A stretch of 11,355 nucleotides of DNA from ARS1285 sp039796495 (lineage in GTDB: Archaea > Nanobdellota > Nanobdellia > Pacearchaeales > GW2011-AR1), in contig JBDKJQ010000027.1 in assembly GCA_039796495.1 (NCBI GenBank), positions 1-11,355 of the forward strand, written 5' to 3'. Each line of letters opens with the position of its first letter. The stretch's first letter is position 1. Below, piece by piece: positions 1 to 6,182 of this stretch. Both the position numbers and the translations under genes were made by a program. Below the pieces are notes generated by a model. The model searched no databases, was not told the DNA's origin, and worked only from the letters and a program-made list of their open reading frames with translations.

Positions 1-59
1 AACCTCTCTTAAAAAAAAGAAAATCGGAAAAAAATTATAAAAAAGAAAAAAAAGAAAAA
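1..59 (-). terminator. T-rich intrinsic terminator after the surface-protein gene
   Basis: Read on the minus strand, the bases straight after the TAA stop of the surface-protein gene are repeated runs of five to eight T separated by single C, G or A bases. No hairpin is needed for archaeal intrinsic termination, and consecutive T-runs are its known signal. The run is unusually long and continues almost to the window edge. Confidence 0.6.
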
Positions 60-1379
60 TTAATAATAATTTGTTTCTCCGAATTCTTCAGATTCTGCTG
101 GTTTTCGTGTCAACAATACAATAAGTATTATCAACAAAACGACAAATATGATAACCAAAATAACGGTAAGTATTACCACAGTATTTGGTTTATCTGTCGC
201 TGAAACAACAGTTCTTGGTCCAGTAGCCTTTTTCTCTACGTTGACAGTAAATGCAACTTGTTCTGTACTTCCAGAATCTCCAACTGCATTAACCACAACT
301 ACGTAAGTACCTTCTGGCACACTGTCTGAAGCTTTCACTTTAACTTTTGTTGTCTTGCTTGATTGAGGGTCAACAGTCACAAGCGGCTCACTAACTTCTA
401 CGAAGAATCCTTGAGATTCCTGTGGAGTCACAGTGAACACAACCATTCGGTCATTAGGATTCATAAGGACAACATCAAATGTTGCCTCTTCTCCTGGTGC
501 GATGGTCTTTGTTGTTACTGAAGGTAAAACTCTCGTTTCAACTCCTCTCACAACAACTCTGCTTGTTTCTTTTGCGCTTGCGTCATAATTGTACGCTTCT
601 ACTTCCATCTCATAATTGCCAGGAGCAGCAGTTCGTGGTATAGTCAGATAAACTCTTCGTTCTCGAGCGTCATTGACATTATCGTCAAATTCATCTCGGA
701 CAGAATCAAGATCTCCAACATATACCTTGTTGCTTATTCCCAATGCAGGTATAGAGACTTTCACATACACATTGTCAAGTCGCTCAAAACCATTGTTCTC
801 AACAACAACATCCACTGCAAGAGTTTCTCCTGCACTGACAACTTCGTTGCTGTCAACAGATAAAACGTTCAAGCTGTAAAGGTCCGATTGAACCTCTACT
901 GGATAGCTTAACTCAACTGACTCTTTTCCTCGGGCACTTACGCGCACAAGAAGTTCAAGATCTTCCTGAGTTAATTCATCCAAGTCCATGGTTGAAGGCA
1001 ATTTCAAAGATAATCGCTTAACATAGCTATTACCTTCGAATACGTGGAATCGAGAAGTTTCATCTTCTATGTCATCCTTGTATCCTTCAATGTAGGCCTT
1101 CACTTCAACATCAGTTATCTCTTCATGAGATTCGTCCACGCCGTCTTCATCGCTATCACAGTTATCGTTAACCATGAATTCGACTTCAACAGGAATAGTT
1201 GAAGAAGTTATTTCTCCAAGCGCATTCCCTGCGAGTTCACTCGTATAAGAGATACCGTTGACTTCAACATCAGTTATTGCTACAAAATCACCATTGGTGC
1301 ATGCAGCAGAAACAGTTGTTAAAGCAAAAGCTAAAGCAAAAAGTGTTACAAAAGATACAAAAATTGCTTTGCTTTTCAT
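60..1379 (-). CDS. S-layer-like surface protein with Ig-like domains and a C-terminal membrane anchor
   Basis: Secreted 439-residue protein. It begins with a Sec signal peptide: Lys at 2 and 4, a hydrophobic core at about 6-22, and probable cleavage near A25/A26 before C27. Residues 26-160 are an acidic beta-rich region with a Ca-binding-like loop, DSDEDGVDES, at 75-84. Residues 165-278 look like a CARDB-type Ig fold (spaced beta strands, ENNG, then PGNYEMEVEAYN). Residues 285-383 resemble a second Ig-like fold of the NPCBM-associated NEW3 type (APGEEATFDV, PEGTYVVVVNA). A single membrane helix at about 399-424 is followed by a basic, then acidic, cytoplasmic tail. The build is typical of proteins labelled putative S-layer or COG1361-like in small archaea. 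The envelope location is well supported; a true lattice-forming role is inference. The start is fixed by the signal peptide. It diverges from the regulator gene at 1507. Confidence 0.75.
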   Translation of the reverse strand: MKSKAIFVSFVTLFALAFALTTVSAACTNGDFVAITDVEVNGISYTSELAGNALGEITSSTIPVEVEFMVNDNCDSDEDGVDESHEEITDVEVKAYIEGYKDDIEDETSRFHVFEGNSYVKRLSLKLPSTMDLDELTQEDLELLVRVSARGKESVELSYPVEVQSDLYSLNVLSVDSNEVVSAGETLAVDVVVENNGFERLDNVYVKVSIPALGISNKVYVGDLDSVRDEFDDNVNDARERRVYLTIPRTAAPGNYEMEVEAYNYDASAKETSRVVVRGVETRVLPSVTTKTIAPGEEATFDVVLMNPNDRMVVFTVTPQESQGFFVEVSEPLVTVDPQSSKTTKVKVKASDSVPEGTYVVVVNAVGDSGSTEQVAFTVNVEKKATGPRTVVSATDKPNTVVILTVILVIIFVVLLIILIVLLTRKPAESEEFGETNYY

Positions 1380-1421
1380 TGTTCAGGTATAAAATTTAAT
1401 TAATAGAAAGAGCGAAAATCG

Positions 1422-1430
1422 ATTTATAAA
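1422..1430 (-). promoter_or_regulatory. TATA box for the surface-protein gene
   Basis: The minus strand reads TTTATAAAT, a strong archaeal TATA box, centred about 47 bp upstream of the ATG at 1379. With the usual 25-27 bp spacing, transcription would begin near 1400, giving a leader of about 20 nt. No clear Shine-Dalgarno is visible in that leader. Confidence 0.5.
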
Positions 1431-1477
1431 CATTTCTATGGTGTAGTAACTAGTAAATAATTACAATTGTGGAAATA

Positions 1478-1485
1478 TTTATATA
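1478..1485 (+). promoter_or_regulatory. TATA box for the RHH / AN1-CAP operon
   Basis: TTTATATA is centred about 25 bp upstream of the ATG at 1507. This spacing places the transcription start at or next to the start codon, so the first gene is probably read from a leaderless transcript. Confidence 0.6.
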
Positions 1486-1489
1486 GTAG

Positions 1490-1502
1490 ACCATGGTATA
1501 CC
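1490..1502 (+). promoter_or_regulatory. Candidate operator: two overlapping 8-bp palindromes
   Basis: ACCATGGT (1490-1497) and GGTATACC (1495-1502) are perfect palindromes that overlap by three bases. They lie exactly between the TATA box and the start codon of a ribbon-helix-helix gene. Proteins of that fold bind short palindromes and often repress their own operon, so an autoregulatory site is plausible. This is inference from position; short palindromes also arise by chance. Confidence 0.35.
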
Positions 1503-1506
1503 GATA

Positions 1507-1785
1507 ATGGCAAAACCAACCGATAAGAAGGAAGAAGTCACGACTATAAAAGTTTATCGAGGGACAAAAGAGCGATTGAACAAACTGAGAGAGTATGGCA
1601 GGGAGTCGTATGATGAGGTATTACGAAAAATGTTCTTTATCATTAATTCCTTAAAGAAAGACCCGCAGCAGGCACAGAAGATACTGGATAAGATTGATTC
1701 CTCAATCAAAACTAAGGAGAAGTATACCGAGGTATATCCTGAAAAGAAGGAAAAAGGAAGTGAAAAGAATGGAGAGAGGAAATGA
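1507..1785 (+). CDS. Ribbon-helix-helix DNA-binding protein
   Basis: A 92-residue protein whose residues 11-48 fit the ribbon-helix-helix pattern: a short beta strand (VTTIKVY, 11-17), a charged helix (GTKERLNKLREYG, 19-31) and a second helix (SYDEVLRKMFFIINSL, 34-49). The strand-plus-ERL-plus-SYDEV arrangement is common in archaeal VapB/CopG-like antitoxins and transcription regulators. Residues 50-92 are a strongly charged Lys/Glu tail with no recognised fold. The ATG is supported by a TATA box 25 bp upstream (leaderless). Its TGA stop overlaps the next gene's ATG (ATGA), so the two are translationally coupled. It probably controls its own operon, or is an antitoxin-like partner of the next gene. 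The second idea is weak, because the neighbour does not look like a known toxin. Confidence 0.7.
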   Translation: MAKPTDKKEEVTTIKVYRGTKERLNKLREYGRESYDEVLRKMFFIINSLKKDPQQAQKILDKIDSSIKTKEKYTEVYPEKKEKGSEKNGERK

Positions 1786-2927
1786 AATGTTTTCAATGCA
1801 AGAAAGAGATGAACGAACTTCCTTACACGTGTCGTTATTGTGGGCATTTGTTTTGTTCTAATCATAGAATCCCAGAAGATCATTCTTGTAAACCCATAGA
1901 AAACATTAGAAATCACAATGAAGATAAATGGAAAGAAACAGTGAAAGATATTTATTCTCCAACTTATAATAAACAAAAAAATTCTAAGATTAATAATAAA
2001 AGTAGGGCCAGAAATTATAGTGAGGAATTATCCGACTGGTTAGGAGAATGTGAATATCATTCTTATGACTATACCTATAGATTAAAATATCTTTTTCCTA
2101 CAATTTTAAAGCTTGTATTCTCTCTTATAGTTCTTTCTATAATCTATTCCAATATCCAAAACTTAAATGAAATAACAATTCTAATAATCAAAATAGGTAG
2201 CGTTTTGCTGCTAGCTGCTTTGTTTTTTATCATAAAATATGGCTATAAACTATTAGAAGAAATACCCAATTGGTTCAAGAGGCAAGAAAGATGGCTAAGA
2301 TATCTCTTAATAGTGATTTTATTGTTTCTTTTATGGTATGGATACCAAAATAAAGAAACAGTTCTAAATCATCTCTTGGATACTTATAATGAGATTGATT
2401 TTTCTATTTTAAATCCTTTTAATCTTTCAAACATAGGCCTTATTGAAGATTTAGGATTAAACAAAGAGCCCAAACAATACGAAATTGCCGCTTTTTCCAC
2501 TCTAAATGAATTAAGGAAAGAAAGGTCATATAATTTATTAGCTTTTGATCAAGGCCTATATGAATATGCTCTAGAGCTATCAAGAAATACATATAACAAG
2601 GTCGAATTTAATCCTGCATACGATTTTAAAATTGTAAAGCTTTTTCATTATGGAGATGAAAACCCTATAGAGAGTGAATATAAATCTCTTCCCTATTTAC
2701 TTAACACCAAAATAATAGAGATTAAAGATTATAGTAAACATCAATATGGAGCAGTAGCTTGTTATAAAAATATTTGTTCTTATATAGGTTCTAAAACAAA
2801 AGGATCTTATATTTCTAATTATAAAGGTTCGGATAAATTTAATTCATTTTCTCAACCAAATATAAATGTTTACGATCTAGAAAAATCAATTCATAATTTA
2901 ATTAATCAAGAAAGAGAAAATCAATGA
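1782..2927 (+). CDS. AN1 zinc-finger, three-helix membrane protein with CAP-like domains, cut by an in-frame TGA
   Basis: The 381 codons before the first stop hold three parts. Residues 3-36 form a complete AN1-type zinc finger with ligands C3, C6, C17, C20, C25, H28, H34 and C36. Three probable membrane helices lie near 103-121, 131-153 and 171-188. Residues 237-360 begin like a CAP/SCP domain (FSTLNELRKERSYNLLAFD, then AxxxSR at 264-268) but lack its usual histidine, so this looks like a degenerate copy. At 366 a second CAP domain starts (LEKSIHNLINQERENQ), then TGA. Reading past it gives LNSLSWNDKLTEIARGHSQ, the textbook continuation, without any frameshift. The full frame to 3317 would encode 511 residues. 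The start overlaps the regulator's stop, with GGAG about 10 nt upstream inside that gene. Predicted topology puts the zinc finger in the cytoplasm and the CAP domains outside. The gene is either inactivated, read through, or affected by a base error. Its A+T content is markedly high. Confidence 0.7.
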   Translation: MKCFQCKKEMNELPYTCRYCGHLFCSNHRIPEDHSCKPIENIRNHNEDKWKETVKDIYSPTYNKQKNSKINNKSRARNYSEELSDWLGECEYHSYDYTYRLKYLFPTILKLVFSLIVLSIIYSNIQNLNEITILIIKIGSVLLLAALFFIIKYGYKLLEEIPNWFKRQERWLRYLLIVILLFLLWYGYQNKETVLNHLLDTYNEIDFSILNPFNLSNIGLIEDLGLNKEPKQYEIAAFSTLNELRKERSYNLLAFDQGLYEYALELSRNTYNKVEFNPAYDFKIVKLFHYGDENPIESEYKSLPYLLNTKIIEIKDYSKHQYGAVACYKNICSYIGSKTKGSYISNYKGSDKFNSFSQPNINVYDLEKSIHNLINQERENQ

Positions 2928-2987
2928 TTAAATTCTCTTTCTTGGAATGATAAACTTACGGAAATAGCGAGAGGGCATAGTCAAGAC

Positions 2988-3317
2988 ATGGCTCAGAATA
3001 ACTATTTTAGTCATGAAAATTTAAATGGACAAGACCCTACAGTAAGAGCCTCGATAAAAGGATATGAATGTTCTAAAGATTATGGATCATATTATACTGA
3101 AGGGATAGTCGAAAACATTGCTATAACCCCTATTGGAAATGTTATGGGTTGTGGAAGTGTATATTCTAATGACGAAATTGCACGATGTACTGTTTCAGGG
3201 TGGATGGAGAGTCCAGGACATAGAGAAAATATATTAACTTCCACCTATGATATCCAAGGAATAGGTATTGCAATATCAAAAGATAATAGAATTTATGTAA
3301 CAGAGGATTTTTGTTAG
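2988..3317 (+). CDS. C-terminal part of a CAP/SCP domain, separated from its gene by TGA
   Basis: This 109-residue frame is the downstream part of the gene starting at 1782 and is in the same phase. It holds the core CAP motifs: FSH (His 9 here), the ENIA segment (Glu 42), WMESPGHRENIL (His 78) and a final strand ending in EDFC. His/Glu/His is the usual CAP cavity set. Four cysteines (28, 55, 67, 109) could form disulfides outside the cell. Homology begins before this ATG, at 2928, since the first CAP helices (WNDKLTEIARGHS) are encoded between the TGA and 2988. The ATG is therefore probably only an internal methionine. A free product starting here would lack those helices and any export signal, so independent function is unlikely. 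Best read as the 3' part of a disrupted or read-through gene. The TAG stop lies 5 nt from the convergent gene's stop. Confidence 0.55.
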   Translation: MAQNNYFSHENLNGQDPTVRASIKGYECSKDYGSYYTEGIVENIAITPIGNVMGCGSVYSNDEIARCTVSGWMESPGHRENILTSTYDIQGIGIAISKDNRIYVTEDFC

Positions 3318-3322
3318 TTAAC

Positions 3323-4105
3323 CTAACCCTTCCACACCTTCATCCCCTCAACCGAATCCTCAACCGGTGTCGGCGATTCATTAATGATGACAATTGTCTT
3401 ATTCTTTATCTTCTGCAATTCTGAAAGTAACTTTTTCCAATCTTCTTTCTCAGTTTTCTTGTGATGCTTCTCGCCTTTCTCTCCATAGACAATCCCTGAA
3501 AAATGGCAGTGCCAGTGAGAGGATTTTCCGAAAAGCCGCTTTATCTTTTCATAATCAACGACTTTATCCCGAGCGAGGATATGCGCAAAATCAATACAGA
3601 ATTCACAGCCAGTCTCTTTCGCAAGTTTTTCAATCTGTTCAATGCTGCCAAATACGTTCACTTTCCCCATTGTTTCAACCGCAATTCTAATCTTCCATTT
3701 ATTTTTTTTAATGACTTCCTGCATGTCAAGAATTGCATCCCGAATATTAGCATAAGTCTCCTCCGGCGCCATTTTTCCATAATATCCTGGATGAAAGACG
3801 ACTCGATAACAGCCAAGTTTTTCTCCAACCTCACAGCATTTGATAATTCGCTGCTTGCTTTCCTCAATTTTCTTCTTCTCACTGCTATTCAGATTCACCC
3901 AATACTGCGCATGTATACTTAGTTTTATATTAAATTTTTCTGCAGCAGCGCGAATCATCGCCATGTCTGCATCATTTTTTATATACACGCCATAGGTGAA
4001 TGCGATTTCACATGCACCCAGCCCGCGTTTTGAAAGATCCTCAAGATTTTTCACCGCATCTTTGACTGGCCCTAAACCAGCAGGTCCAAATATAATATCT
4101 GCCAT
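3323..4105 (-). CDS. Endonuclease IV-like TIM-barrel protein (AP endonuclease family 2 / xylose isomerase-like)
   Basis: A 260-residue protein from the ATG at 4105. The order of metal-ligand motifs follows bacterial endonuclease IV (Nfo): H65 (SIHAQYWVNL), H105 (VFHPG), E144 (VETMG), D172 and H175 (CIDFAHILARD), H199/H201 (HCHFSGI), E212-K-H214 and E243 (INESP). The Asp-x-His pair of Nfo is Glu-x-His here, which I also associate with archaeal members. The expected role is cleavage 5' of abasic sites in base-excision repair with a trinuclear metal centre. Sugar-phosphate isomerases share the barrel, so activity is not proven. A start at 4156 is possible by frame, but the TATA box at 4126-4133 sits 25 bp from 4105 and would lie inside such an extension, so 4105 is chosen and the transcript is probably leaderless. 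It is convergent with the CAP fragment and likely transcribed alone. Confidence 0.7.
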   Translation of the reverse strand: MADIIFGPAGLGPVKDAVKNLEDLSKRGLGACEIAFTYGVYIKNDADMAMIRAAAEKFNIKLSIHAQYWVNLNSSEKKKIEESKQRIIKCCEVGEKLGCYRVVFHPGYYGKMAPEETYANIRDAILDMQEVIKKNKWKIRIAVETMGKVNVFGSIEQIEKLAKETGCEFCIDFAHILARDKVVDYEKIKRLFGKSSHWHCHFSGIVYGEKGEKHHKKTEKEDWKKLLSELQKIKNKTIVIINESPTPVEDSVEGMKVWKG

Positions 4106-4125
4106 AATAGAATAAGGAAATAATA

Positions 4126-4133
4126 ATTTATAA
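4126..4133 (-). promoter_or_regulatory. TATA box for the endonuclease IV-like gene
   Basis: The minus strand reads TTATAAAT, centred about 25 bp upstream of the ATG at 4105. The distance predicts initiation at the start codon and argues against the longer reading frame from 4156. Confidence 0.55.
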
Positions 4134-4165
4134 GATGTTCTATGTCTATTTCCCACTCCAGTGGA

Positions 4166-4197
4166 TAAATCTTTTCTCTAATAAGAATAGAAAATAA
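4166..4197 (-). terminator. Possible weak T-rich terminator after the sulfatase gene
   Basis: The minus strand after the sulfatase TAA reads TTATTTTCTATTCTTATTAG and continues T-rich, with one run of four T. This resembles a weak archaeal terminator and precedes the separate promoter of the next gene. Confidence 0.3.
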
Positions 4198-5640
4198 TTA
4201 ACACCGCTCCCCCGAACACTTCTTAAGTTTATTAAGCCGGGCTTTCAAATCTACAATCTCATTTGCATATGTAGAATCATCAACAGCATTGGTAAGTTGA
4301 TACGGATCAGTACTTAAATCGTAAAACTCGCGCTCTCCTGTCATTGAATATTCTATATATACATAATTCTGAGAATGAACGCCTTGATGATTTCGGGGAC
4401 TACTGGAAGTAGTTCCTGCCCAGTGTTCAAAAAGAAAATCCTCCCTCCAATTGTCAGATGGTAACCCTTGAATGAATGGCACAAGAGAACGGCCGTCGAT
4501 TGACGAACGTTGATTAGCACCCGCAAGCTCAAGAATGGTCGGAGCAACGTCGATATTTAATGCAAACCCAGAAACCCTTTGCTGCAATCCCTGACGCATA
4601 TCAGCAATAATAAAAGGAACGTGAATTGATTCTTCATAGGCAACATTCTTTTCTCCCTGAATAGAATGTTCTCCTAACAATAAACCATTATCTGACATAA
4701 AAATAATGACGGTATTATCCAACTCGCCATTTTTTTTAAGCGTATCAATAATTGAATACACTGCTTCATCGACTGCCTGCAGTGAGCGTATTCTGTTTTT
4801 TCGCAGGGTATCAATGCTATTCCTATCAGCGTCGCTTAATGGCTCAAGCCTTTGAATCCAACCAGGCTTATCACTTACCTCTTCATTAAATGAAGGAGAC
4901 CTATTAGTTGGCACATCATTAAACAGGGTTACATGCCTTACTGCAGGAATGGCAGGTTTGTGTGGTGCAAACGGAACAAAATAAACAAAAAATGGTTTAT
5001 CATCATTCTTTTCGCTATTTTCTATAAAACTATTTACTTTGGTAACAAGAACATCTGTTGAATAATCAGATGCCACATTTCCGTAGTTCACAGATTTTCC
5101 ATTTTCAGACAGTACATAATTGTAATAAAAATCCTCTTTGGCATTTTTACCTTTGCTTTCGACAAAAGCATTCCACTCATTCCATCCAGGAGGTATATAG
5201 TTTGCATCTTTGTATCCATTAAGATATTTTCCAAATAATCCTGTGGTATAACTTGCTTTTGTGAGCCAGACCGGCAAAGTATTTCGATCATTAAAAACGT
5301 CAAAACCTCCGAGCGGAGCCAGATTGCTTCGAACATTATGATTATGTGCATACTGCCCGGTTAAAATTGATGCGCGAGAAGGACAACAAAGAGAAGTCGT
5401 CACATATCCATTGACAAATGTGGTACCTTGTGATTCTACCAATTGTTTAACATTCGGCATATAGTGCAATTCATCCACACGCTGATCATCAGTTAAAATA
5501 AAAACAATATTAGGTTGAGTTCCCGATGATTGAAATGTATCAGAATCTAAAAAATAATTAAGCTGAAGAAACACTATCGCGCATACAATAAGTACTAAAA
5601 AAAATGCTACAAAAAATACTAAGAATTTTTTAGAAGCCAT
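4198..5640 (-). CDS. Membrane-anchored sulfatase, N-acetylglucosamine-6-sulfatase-like
   Basis: A 480-residue protein of the alkaline-phosphatase/sulfatase superfamily. Residues 7-28 form an uncleaved N-terminal membrane anchor, so the enzyme faces outward. Catalytic features are visible: metal-binding D51-D52 in FILTDDQ, the formylglycine motif C85-C-P-S-R89 within SLCCPSRASILTGQYAHNH, K138 in FGKYLNGY, H227 in APHKP, and D317-N318 in FMSDNG. The CCPSRASILTG-x-Y-x-HNH block and the FGKYLN-x-Y and PxGW segments closely recall human GNS, which removes 6-sulfate from N-acetylglucosamine in heparan/keratan sulfate. The substrate here is unknown; sulfated surface glycans or polysaccharides are likely. 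Activity needs C85 converted to formylglycine, and no maturation enzyme is in the window. The C-terminus ends KKCSGERC. It lies 12 nt downstream of the six-cysteine membrane protein, probably in one transcript. Confidence 0.85.
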   Translation of the reverse strand: MASKKFLVFFVAFFLVLIVCAIVFLQLNYFLDSDTFQSSGTQPNIVFILTDDQRVDELHYMPNVKQLVESQGTTFVNGYVTTSLCCPSRASILTGQYAHNHNVRSNLAPLGGFDVFNDRNTLPVWLTKASYTTGLFGKYLNGYKDANYIPPGWNEWNAFVESKGKNAKEDFYYNYVLSENGKSVNYGNVASDYSTDVLVTKVNSFIENSEKNDDKPFFVYFVPFAPHKPAIPAVRHVTLFNDVPTNRSPSFNEEVSDKPGWIQRLEPLSDADRNSIDTLRKNRIRSLQAVDEAVYSIIDTLKKNGELDNTVIIFMSDNGLLLGEHSIQGEKNVAYEESIHVPFIIADMRQGLQQRVSGFALNIDVAPTILELAGANQRSSIDGRSLVPFIQGLPSDNWREDFLFEHWAGTTSSSPRNHQGVHSQNYVYIEYSMTGEREFYDLSTDPYQLTNAVDDSTYANEIVDLKARLNKLKKCSGERC

Positions 5641-5652
5641 ACTATTTTAAAA

Positions 5653-6132
5653 TCACACCCCCACAAACTCTTCCTGGATCTGTCCCAGATTCTTTATCAG
5701 ATAATTATGCATACGCTGTATCAACACATCTTGAATGCCTTCTTTTAATTTTCCTGAACAGGAAGCAAGATCATTTTCAGGAAATCCTCCGCTTGATCGT
5801 AACACACTGCATTCCATAGACTGCCCTTGCAGTTTTTCCATATCGACGTTTCCCTCTTTGAGGGCAAGCAAAGTAACCTCAACTAAACACGTATTTTTAT
5901 CGACGGATTTTTTAATAACATACCTCCATATGGTGTTGTCATCTTCCCTCACAAATTCAGATTTTTTGCAAGTGACTAAAGCATCCTGATAACACGCAAA
6001 ATCTCTGCAAATAGTTAATTTTAGAAAGAAAAAATAAAAGAGAACAGCAAGGATGATTGCGATAATAATTATGATAAGATAATTCTTAAAACTAAATAAT
6101 AATTTCCCCTCCTCTTTTTTGAAATCCAGCAT
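5653..6132 (-). CDS. Single-pass membrane protein with six extracytoplasmic cysteines, function unknown
   Basis: A 159-residue protein I cannot assign to a named family. A basic and acidic N-terminus (1-15) precedes one strongly hydrophobic helix at about 16-39. The rest is predicted outside and contains exactly six cysteines (42, 47, 55, 82, 108, 125), compatible with three disulfides. The segments IWRYVIKK (68-75) and TCLVEVTLLA (81-90) suggest a small beta-rich fold between helices; the C-terminal 127-157 looks helical. It is the first gene of a probable two-gene unit, 12 nt upstream of the sulfatase. A role in the same surface process, such as assembly or substrate handling, is inference from position only. 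The ATG lies 25 bp from a central TATA-like element. The TGA stop is followed one codon later by TAA. Confidence 0.65.
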   Translation of the reverse strand: MLDFKKEEGKLLFSFKNYLIIIIIAIILAVLFYFFFLKLTICRDFACYQDALVTCKKSEFVREDDNTIWRYVIKKSVDKNTCLVEVTLLALKEGNVDMEKLQGQSMECSVLRSSGGFPENDLASCSGKLKEGIQDVLIQRMHNYLIKNLGQIQEEFVGV

Positions 6133-6153
6133 CTATATATGAAATAATCAATG

Positions 6154-6160
6154 TTTTTAA
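6154..6160. promoter_or_regulatory. Shared, possibly bidirectional TATA-like element
   Basis: TTTTTAA (CTTAAAAA on the other strand, including base 6161) sits at the exact middle of the 50-bp gap between two divergent genes. It is about 26 bp from the plus-strand ATG at 6183 and 25 bp from the minus-strand ATG at 6132. Both distances match archaeal TATA-to-start spacing for leaderless messages. The match to the TATA consensus is only moderate. Confidence 0.4.
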
Positions 6161-6182
6161 GTTTGATGATTTTGATATATGA

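Noticed and set aside
1380..1506. Small RNA or extra gene in the longest intergenic gap
   Set aside because: The 127 bp are accounted for by two divergent promoters and candidate operator palindromes; no stable structure or short conserved frame is visible.
1554..1976. Minus-strand 140-codon frame opposite the regulator and AN1 gene
   Set aside because: It is antisense to two well-supported domains and spans their junction; its hydrophobic Phe/Ser-rich product reflects complementing Lys/Glu codons.
2925..2927. Genome-wide reassignment of TGA to glycine, as in some candidate bacteria
   Set aside because: rpoA, the sulfatase and the visible rpoB are free of internal TGA despite many glycines, and TGA acts as an ordinary stop at 1783-1785, 5653-5655 and 6573-6575 (the last followed directly by TAA).
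2925..2927. Selenocysteine at the in-frame TGA
   Set aside because: The homologous position is glycine, not a redox cysteine, and I see no SECIS-like hairpin after the final stop, where the next gene begins within 5 nt.
1507..3317. Classical toxin-antitoxin pair (RHH antitoxin plus toxin)
   Set aside because: The overlap and RHH gene fit the layout, but the partner is a large AN1/membrane/CAP protein with no toxin fold I recognise.
4106..4156. Seventeen-residue N-terminal extension of the endonuclease IV-like protein from an ATG at 4156
   Set aside because: The extension covers the TATA box at 4126-4133, and barrel homology begins only at MADIIFGPAG.
4153..4164. CCAC-TCCA-GTGG inverted repeat upstream of the endonuclease IV-like gene
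   Set aside because: Only four to five base pairs, no T-run follows it in either direction, and it is upstream of the TATA box; likely chance.
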